Program-made: the position numbers and the translations under genes
Source: an uncultured Collinsella sp.
GTDB lineage: Bacteria > Actinomycetota > Coriobacteriia > Coriobacteriales > Coriobacteriaceae
NCBI GenBank assembly: GCA_900756725.1
Contig: CAAELJ010000138.1
Coordinates: 1-8,551, forward strand
Direction of reading: 5' to 3'
Length of the DNA: 8,551 bases
Part shown: positions 5,532 to 8,551 of the stretch, piece by piece
Position numbering within the stretch: position 1 is the stretch's first letter
Layout: each line of letters opens with the position of its first letter
The notes under the pieces: model-generated
What the model was told of the DNA's origin: nothing
Seen by the model: only the letters and a program-made list of their open reading frames with translations
Databases searched by the model: none

Positions 5532-5724
5532 ATCAAGTATCGAAAACGATCCGGCCCCGAGTTGGCAGTCATCGCCAAGGCAAAGGACCCTGCCGGCTAT
5601 GTGTTCGGGGCGACGCGCAAGTCGCCCAAGACCCTTCGATTATCCCTTTGTTCCGCGCATGCAAGACCTCATGCTTGACGTGGTTGAACAGCTCTACCGG
5701 GCAAACGAGGTCTTTGCGGCTCGT
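5532..5724 (+). pseudogene. Frameshifted remnant of an Avd-like four-helix-bundle protein
   Basis: One frame (5532-5633) reads IKYRKRSGPELAVIAKAKD followed by GYVFGATRKSPKT. After a one-base shift near 5631-5637 the next frame (5635-5724) reads FDYPFVPRMQDLMLDVVEQL and then YRANEVFAAR. Joined, they resemble the N-terminal half of Avd / bVLRP four-helix-bundle proteins (about 110-130 residues), with a basic start, an xSPxxFRF turn and an amphipathic RMQxxxLDVVExLYRANE helix. The usual C-terminal helices are missing after 5724 and there is no start codon with a ribosome binding site. Avd proteins are basic partners of DGR reverse transcriptases and usually lie directly after the target gene, as here. 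The similar 23S rRNA intervening-sequence proteins are an alternative. Assignment rests on remembered family patterns, not a search. Confidence 0.5.
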
Positions 5725-5994
5725 GCCCATAAGTGTCCCACCAACAGAAATCGAGATATTCGGCCTCAGAGTGCCGTCAAGATTGCCAATATGGCTGAAA
5801 AACGTCCCGTACCGCACCTCTGCGGGTGCAGATATGGGACGTTTGTGGAATATCTGATGCCTATTTGTTGAGCTTGCACTTTGAAGAAGTGTTATCGCGG
5901 CCCAGCGAGGCCGAATATCTCAAAAATTGCAGGTGATGATTAGCGGAAACGGCGTCTCGCACTTCGGGATATCGCCAAATCGTTTTAGAAGGAG
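5725..5994. other. Intergenic stretch without a supported gene
   Basis: Between the Avd-like remnant and the Tex terminator I find no open frame with a start codon and ribosome binding site. Short coding-like stretches appear: SLHFEEVLSRPSEAEYLKN around 5868-5928 in one plus-strand frame, and RKRRLALRDIAKSF ending at TAG 5986-5988 in another. They may be debris of a further decayed gene, but they match no family I recognise. The long hairpin at 5800-5844 lies within it. No adenine-rich template repeat or reverse transcriptase motif (such as YxDD) is visible. Confidence 0.4.
5798..5844 (-). terminator. Long hairpin, terminator-like on the minus strand
   Basis: AAACGTCCC (5800-5808) pairs with GGGACGTTT (5836-5844). 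The stem continues through GTA/TAT, C/G and GCACC/GGTGC to a 6-nt loop, about 18 bp with one mismatch and one bulged A. Read on the minus strand it ends in TTTTT. It would suit a terminator for minus-strand transcription passing the Tex terminator, or could be the relic of a lost gene or palindromic element. Confidence 0.55.
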
Positions 5995-6028
5995 AGGCGC
6001 TCGGCGGAATGGGGCCCGCCGAGCGCCT
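5995..6028 (-). terminator. Intrinsic terminator of tex
   Basis: The 13-nt arms AGGCGCTCGGCGG (5995-6007) and CCGCCGAGCGCCT (6016-6028) are perfectly complementary around an 8-nt loop. The hairpin begins 8 nt after the tex stop codon. On the minus strand it is followed by CTCCTTCT, only moderately T-rich, so termination may be imperfect. Confidence 0.78.
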
Positions 6029-6036
6029 GCAGCGGC

Positions 6037-8184
6037 TTATTTGCCCCGCACCATGGTGAGGGAGATCTTTTTGCGGTCGCGATCGACCTTTTCTACCCAT
6101 ACCTTCACCGTGTCGCCGACGCGCACCACGTCGCTGGGGTGCTTGACGAAGCGGCTGGCCAGCTTGGAGATGTGCACGAGGCCGTCCTGGTGCACGCCCA
6201 CGTCGACGAAGGCGCCAAAGTCGACGACGTTGCGCACCGTGCCCTTGAGCTCCATGCCGGGCTCCAGGTCGTCAATAGAAAGTGCCGAGCGGCTAAAGAC
6301 CACCTCGGGCGCGTCGTCGCGCGGGTCGCGACCGGGCTTCTTGAGCTCGTTGACGATGTCGATGAGCGTTAAGGTGCCGCAGTCCAGGTCGCTTGCCAGT
6401 GCCGAGATGCTGCCCAGGCGGCGCTCGATGTCGGGCACGCCGCCACGGCTGAGCTCGCTTGTCGCAACGCCGGCGCGTTCCAGGACGGCCGTGGCCACCT
6501 CGTAGCTCTCAGGGTGGACACTTGTCGCGTCGAGTGGGTTCTTGCCGCCACTGATGCGCAGGAAGCCCGCGGCGTTGAGATACGCCTTGGGCCCCAGCTT
6601 GGGGACCTTCTTAAGCTGGCGGCGATCGGTAAAGGCGCCGTTTTCCTCGCGGTATGCCACGATGTTCTTGGCCACGCTCGGCGTAATGCCCGACACGTAG
6701 CCCAGCAGGCTCGCGCTCGCGGTGTTGACGTCGACGCCCACGCGGTTGACGACGTCTTCCACCACGTGGCCCAGGGTGCGCGAAAGCTCGGCTTGGTCAA
6801 GGTCGTGCTGGTACTGGCCGACGCCGATGGACTGGGGCGGAATCTTGACGAGCTCTGCCAGCGGGTCTTGCAGGCGGCGGCCCAGGCTCATGGCGCCGCG
6901 CACGGTGACGTCCAGGTCGGGATATTCCTGGCTGGCGAGCTCGGAGGCGGAGTACACAGATGCGCCGGCCTCGTTGACGATGGTGTAGCGCAACCCGGGC
7001 GCCTGCTCGGCAATGAACTCCGAGACGACTTCTTCGGTCTCGCGGCTGGCGGTGCCGTTGCCGATGACGATGGTGTTGACGCCGTCCTTTTTGACGAGGC
7101 GGGCGAGCTCGCGCTTGGTGCCGGCGACGTCGTGGCGCGGTTTGGTGGGGTAGACCACGCCGTGGTCGAGCAGCTTGCCGGTCTCGTCCATGACGGCGAC
7201 CTTGCAGCCGGTGCGGTAGCCCGGGTCGAGCGCGAGCACGCGGGCACCGTGCACGGGGCGTGCCGAGAGCAGGCCCTCGAGATTCTTGGCAAAGACGTTG
7301 ATGGCCTCGGTCTGGGCACGAACGGTGAGTTTGGCGCGGGCCTCGCGCTCCAGGGAGGGGGCCATAAGGCGCTTGTAGCCGTCGGCGATGGCGGCGTCGA
7401 AGACCGGGGCGAAGACGCCCTGGCGTCGGGGCCAACGGCTACCGAGGCGTGCCGTGGCGGCGGCGCCGTCGACGTTGACGCGTACGCGGAGCTTGCCCTC
7501 GCGCTCGCCGCGGTCGATGGCAAGGATGCGGTGGTTGGGGATCTTGTGCACGGGTTCGTCGTAGTTGTAGTAGGGCTCGTAGGGGGTCTTCTCGGCGGGG
7601 TCGGTGGCCTCGACGACGATGTCGGCGGTGTTTTGCGTAAAGGTGCGCAGGTCGGCGACGTTCTCCGGGTCCTCGGCTACCGTCTCGGCCACGATGTCGG
7701 CGGCGCCGGCAAGCGCCTTCTCGGGCGTGTCGAAGCCGGCCTCCTCGTTAACGTATGCCGCGGCGGTGTCGAGCGCGCTGCCCTTGGCGGATGCCTGCAT
7801 GATGATCATGTTGGCGAGTGGCTCCAGGCCTGCCTCGCGGGCCTTCTGCGCGCGGGTCATGCGCTTTTTGCGGTAGGGCTTGTAGAGGTCCTCGACACGC
7901 TGGAGCTGCGTGGCCTCGCGGATCTGTGCCTCGAGCTCGGGCGTGAGCTTGCCTTGGGCGTCGATGAGCAGAATGACGTCCTCTTTACGCTGCTCAAGAT
8001 TGCGCAGGTAGGACAGGCGCTCGTCGAGTGCGCGCAGGGCGACGTCGTCCATGCCGCCCGTGGCTTCCTTGCGGTAGCGCGAGATAAATGGGATGGTGTT
8101 GCCCTCGTCGATGAGCTTGACGGCCGCCTCGACGTTGGCGGCCTTAAGGTTGAGCTCGCGGGCGAGCTGGGCGATAAGATCCAT
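6037..8184 (-). CDS. tex: Tex-family RNA-binding transcription accessory protein
   Basis: A 715-residue cytoplasmic nucleic-acid-binding protein of the Tex/Spt6-like family, thought to influence transcription and RNA turnover. Domains in order: Tex N-terminal helical region (about 1-190, with GNTIPFISRYRKE at 28-40 and YKPYRKKR at 101-108), a YqgF/RNase H-like domain (about 313-440, with ALDPGYRTGCK at 318-328, IGNGTASRETE at 374-384 and NEAGASVYS at 404-412), helix-hairpin-helix repeats (about 480-560, with GVDVNTAS and KKVPKLGPKAY) and a C-terminal S1 domain (about 645-713, with GTVRNVVDFGAFVDVGVHQDGLVHIS-type spacing). Length and domain order are normal. The start at 8184 is chosen because AGGAAG lies 6 nt upstream and the family begins MDLIxQLAxEL; the frame is open to 8259 but that part has no family match. 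It appears to be a single-gene transcription unit between two terminators. Confidence 0.96.
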   Translation of the reverse strand: MDLIAQLARELNLKAANVEAAVKLIDEGNTIPFISRYRKEATGGMDDVALRALDERLSYLRNLEQRKEDVILLIDAQGKLTPELEAQIREATQLQRVEDLYKPYRKKRMTRAQKAREAGLEPLANMIIMQASAKGSALDTAAAYVNEEAGFDTPEKALAGAADIVAETVAEDPENVADLRTFTQNTADIVVEATDPAEKTPYEPYYNYDEPVHKIPNHRILAIDRGEREGKLRVRVNVDGAAATARLGSRWPRRQGVFAPVFDAAIADGYKRLMAPSLEREARAKLTVRAQTEAINVFAKNLEGLLSARPVHGARVLALDPGYRTGCKVAVMDETGKLLDHGVVYPTKPRHDVAGTKRELARLVKKDGVNTIVIGNGTASRETEEVVSEFIAEQAPGLRYTIVNEAGASVYSASELASQEYPDLDVTVRGAMSLGRRLQDPLAELVKIPPQSIGVGQYQHDLDQAELSRTLGHVVEDVVNRVGVDVNTASASLLGYVSGITPSVAKNIVAYREENGAFTDRRQLKKVPKLGPKAYLNAAGFLRISGGKNPLDATSVHPESYEVATAVLERAGVATSELSRGGVPDIERRLGSISALASDLDCGTLTLIDIVNELKKPGRDPRDDAPEVVFSRSALSIDDLEPGMELKGTVRNVVDFGAFVDVGVHQDGLVHISKLASRFVKHPSDVVRVGDTVKVWVEKVDRDRKKISLTMVRGK

Positions 8185-8228
8185 GGAACTTCCTGTCTGT
8201 GAGTACGTTACAGGTGCATGAGCCACCC

Positions 8229-8259
8229 AGTCTACCACCCGCCCGCGCCGCGGCTGCAA
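8229..8259 (-). promoter_or_regulatory. Weak candidate promoter of tex
   Basis: On the minus strand TTGCAG (8254-8259) and TAGACT (8229-8234) are separated by 19 nt, about 45 nt before the tex start codon. The -10 box keeps the key TA...T bases, but the spacer is long. The TTGCAG also forms the end of the preceding terminator's T-rich tail. Confidence 0.3.
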
Positions 8260-8264
8260 AGAAA

Positions 8265-8294
8265 GCCCCGCGGGCAGGAGGCTGCTCGCGGGGC
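8265..8294 (-). terminator. Intrinsic terminator of the upstream oxidoreductase gene
   Basis: GCCCCGCG (8265-8272) pairs with CGCGGGGC (8287-8294), and the stem continues through G·T and GCAG/CTGC to a 4-nt GAGG loop, 13 bp in all. On the minus strand TTTCTTTG follows. It lies about 75 nt after the oxidoreductase stop and separates that gene from tex. Confidence 0.85.
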
Positions 8295-8367
8295 AAAGAA
8301 GAGGGGCTTATTTGTGGCGGACCGAGGGGCCCGGCATGGGGTTTCTGCCGCGGCCTGTCCTAAGGTG

Positions 8368-8551
8368 CTACAGCTCGACGAGCTGGCCGGTCTCGGCGGC
8401 CTCCTTGATGGCGTTGAGAAGCGTGAGCGTCTTGACGTTATCGGCGGGGGTTACGACGGGCTCAACTTCGCGGCGGACGACCTTCACAAAGTGCTTGAGC
8501 TGCATCTTGTGCGGCAGCGCCGGGTCGACGGCCGGAATCTCCATCTGCAGC
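8368..8551 (-). CDS. Gfo/Idh/MocA-family oxidoreductase, C-terminal fragment
   Basis: Only the last 60 residues are in the window; the gene continues beyond 8551. The fragment contains LKHFVKVVRREVEPVVTPAD, then NVKTLTLLNAIKEAAETGQL and VEL before the TAG stop. This is the characteristic end of NAD(P)-dependent sugar or inositol dehydrogenases of the Gfo/Idh/MocA family, where a helix (HFVxxVRxxxxPxxxxxDxxxxxxLxxAIxxSAxTGxxVxL) closes the C-terminal domain. The N-terminal Rossmann fold and catalytic residues lie outside, so substrate and activity cannot be judged. It ends upstream of tex with its own terminator. Confidence 0.75.
   Translation of the reverse strand, partial: LQMEIPAVDPALPHKMQLKHFVKVVRREVEPVVTPADNVKTLTLLNAIKEAAETGQLVEL

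Noticed and set aside
5569..5817. Minus-strand open frame reading RYGTFFSHIGNLDGTLRPN and onwards
   Set aside because: The composition looks natural, but its second half is antisense to the Avd-like remnant, its GTG start is inside a hairpin, and no ribosome binding site is seen. I could not link it to a known family, so it is left out of the gene list.
6514..8202. A 562-residue open frame on the plus strand
   Set aside because: It is wholly antisense to tex, whose domains are clear. Its composition (Val, Asp, Gly, Ala rich, few motifs) is what the complement of a GC-rich gene gives.

Overview
The window looks like a moderately GC-rich Gram-positive gut bacterium, most likely an actinobacterium of the Coriobacteriia (Collinsella-like). 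This is inferred from base composition, codon use, clear AGGAGG-type ribosome binding sites and gene content. No rRNA or other phylogenetic marker is present to prove it.

Region 1 (2-4221) is a sugar phosphotransferase (PTS) locus. A DeoR-family regulator on the minus strand diverges from a plus-strand operon of a short transaldolase, then EIIA, EIIB and EIIC proteins of the ascorbate (UlaA/SgaT) class. The operon ends at a strong intrinsic terminator at 4181-4221. The 348-bp divergent spacer holds repeated GCTTTTGAAA / GCTTTCGAT boxes and a palindrome that also occurs in front of the regulator, so it probably carries the operators. Both junctions flanking the EIIB gene contain RNA hairpins. 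The genes for L-ascorbate breakdown known from enterobacterial ula operons are absent. A transaldolase is present instead, so the substrate is probably a sugar or polyol feeding the pentose phosphate pathway rather than ascorbate itself.

Region 2 (4222-5151) is a second transaldolase about 82% identical to the first. It has its own upstream region with two related palindromic boxes around a TATAAA element.

Region 3 (5152-6036) is an 885-bp stretch without an intact gene and is the most unusual part. It starts with a 72-nt near-perfect palindrome. Next comes a frame-broken remnant ending in a C-type-lectin/DUF6273-like tail (WRLRSP ... SDG ... SDG). Then comes a frameshifted, truncated remnant resembling an Avd-type four-helix-bundle protein. 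Target tail followed directly by avd is the canonical order of a diversity-generating retroelement (DGR). No template repeat or reverse transcriptase is visible, so I read it as a decayed DGR fragment. A long hairpin and about 270 nt of unassigned sequence follow.

Region 4 (5995-8551) is minus-strand housekeeping sequence: the transcription accessory protein Tex with its own terminator, and upstream of it a terminator and the C-terminal end of a Gfo/Idh/MocA-family oxidoreductase that runs off the window.
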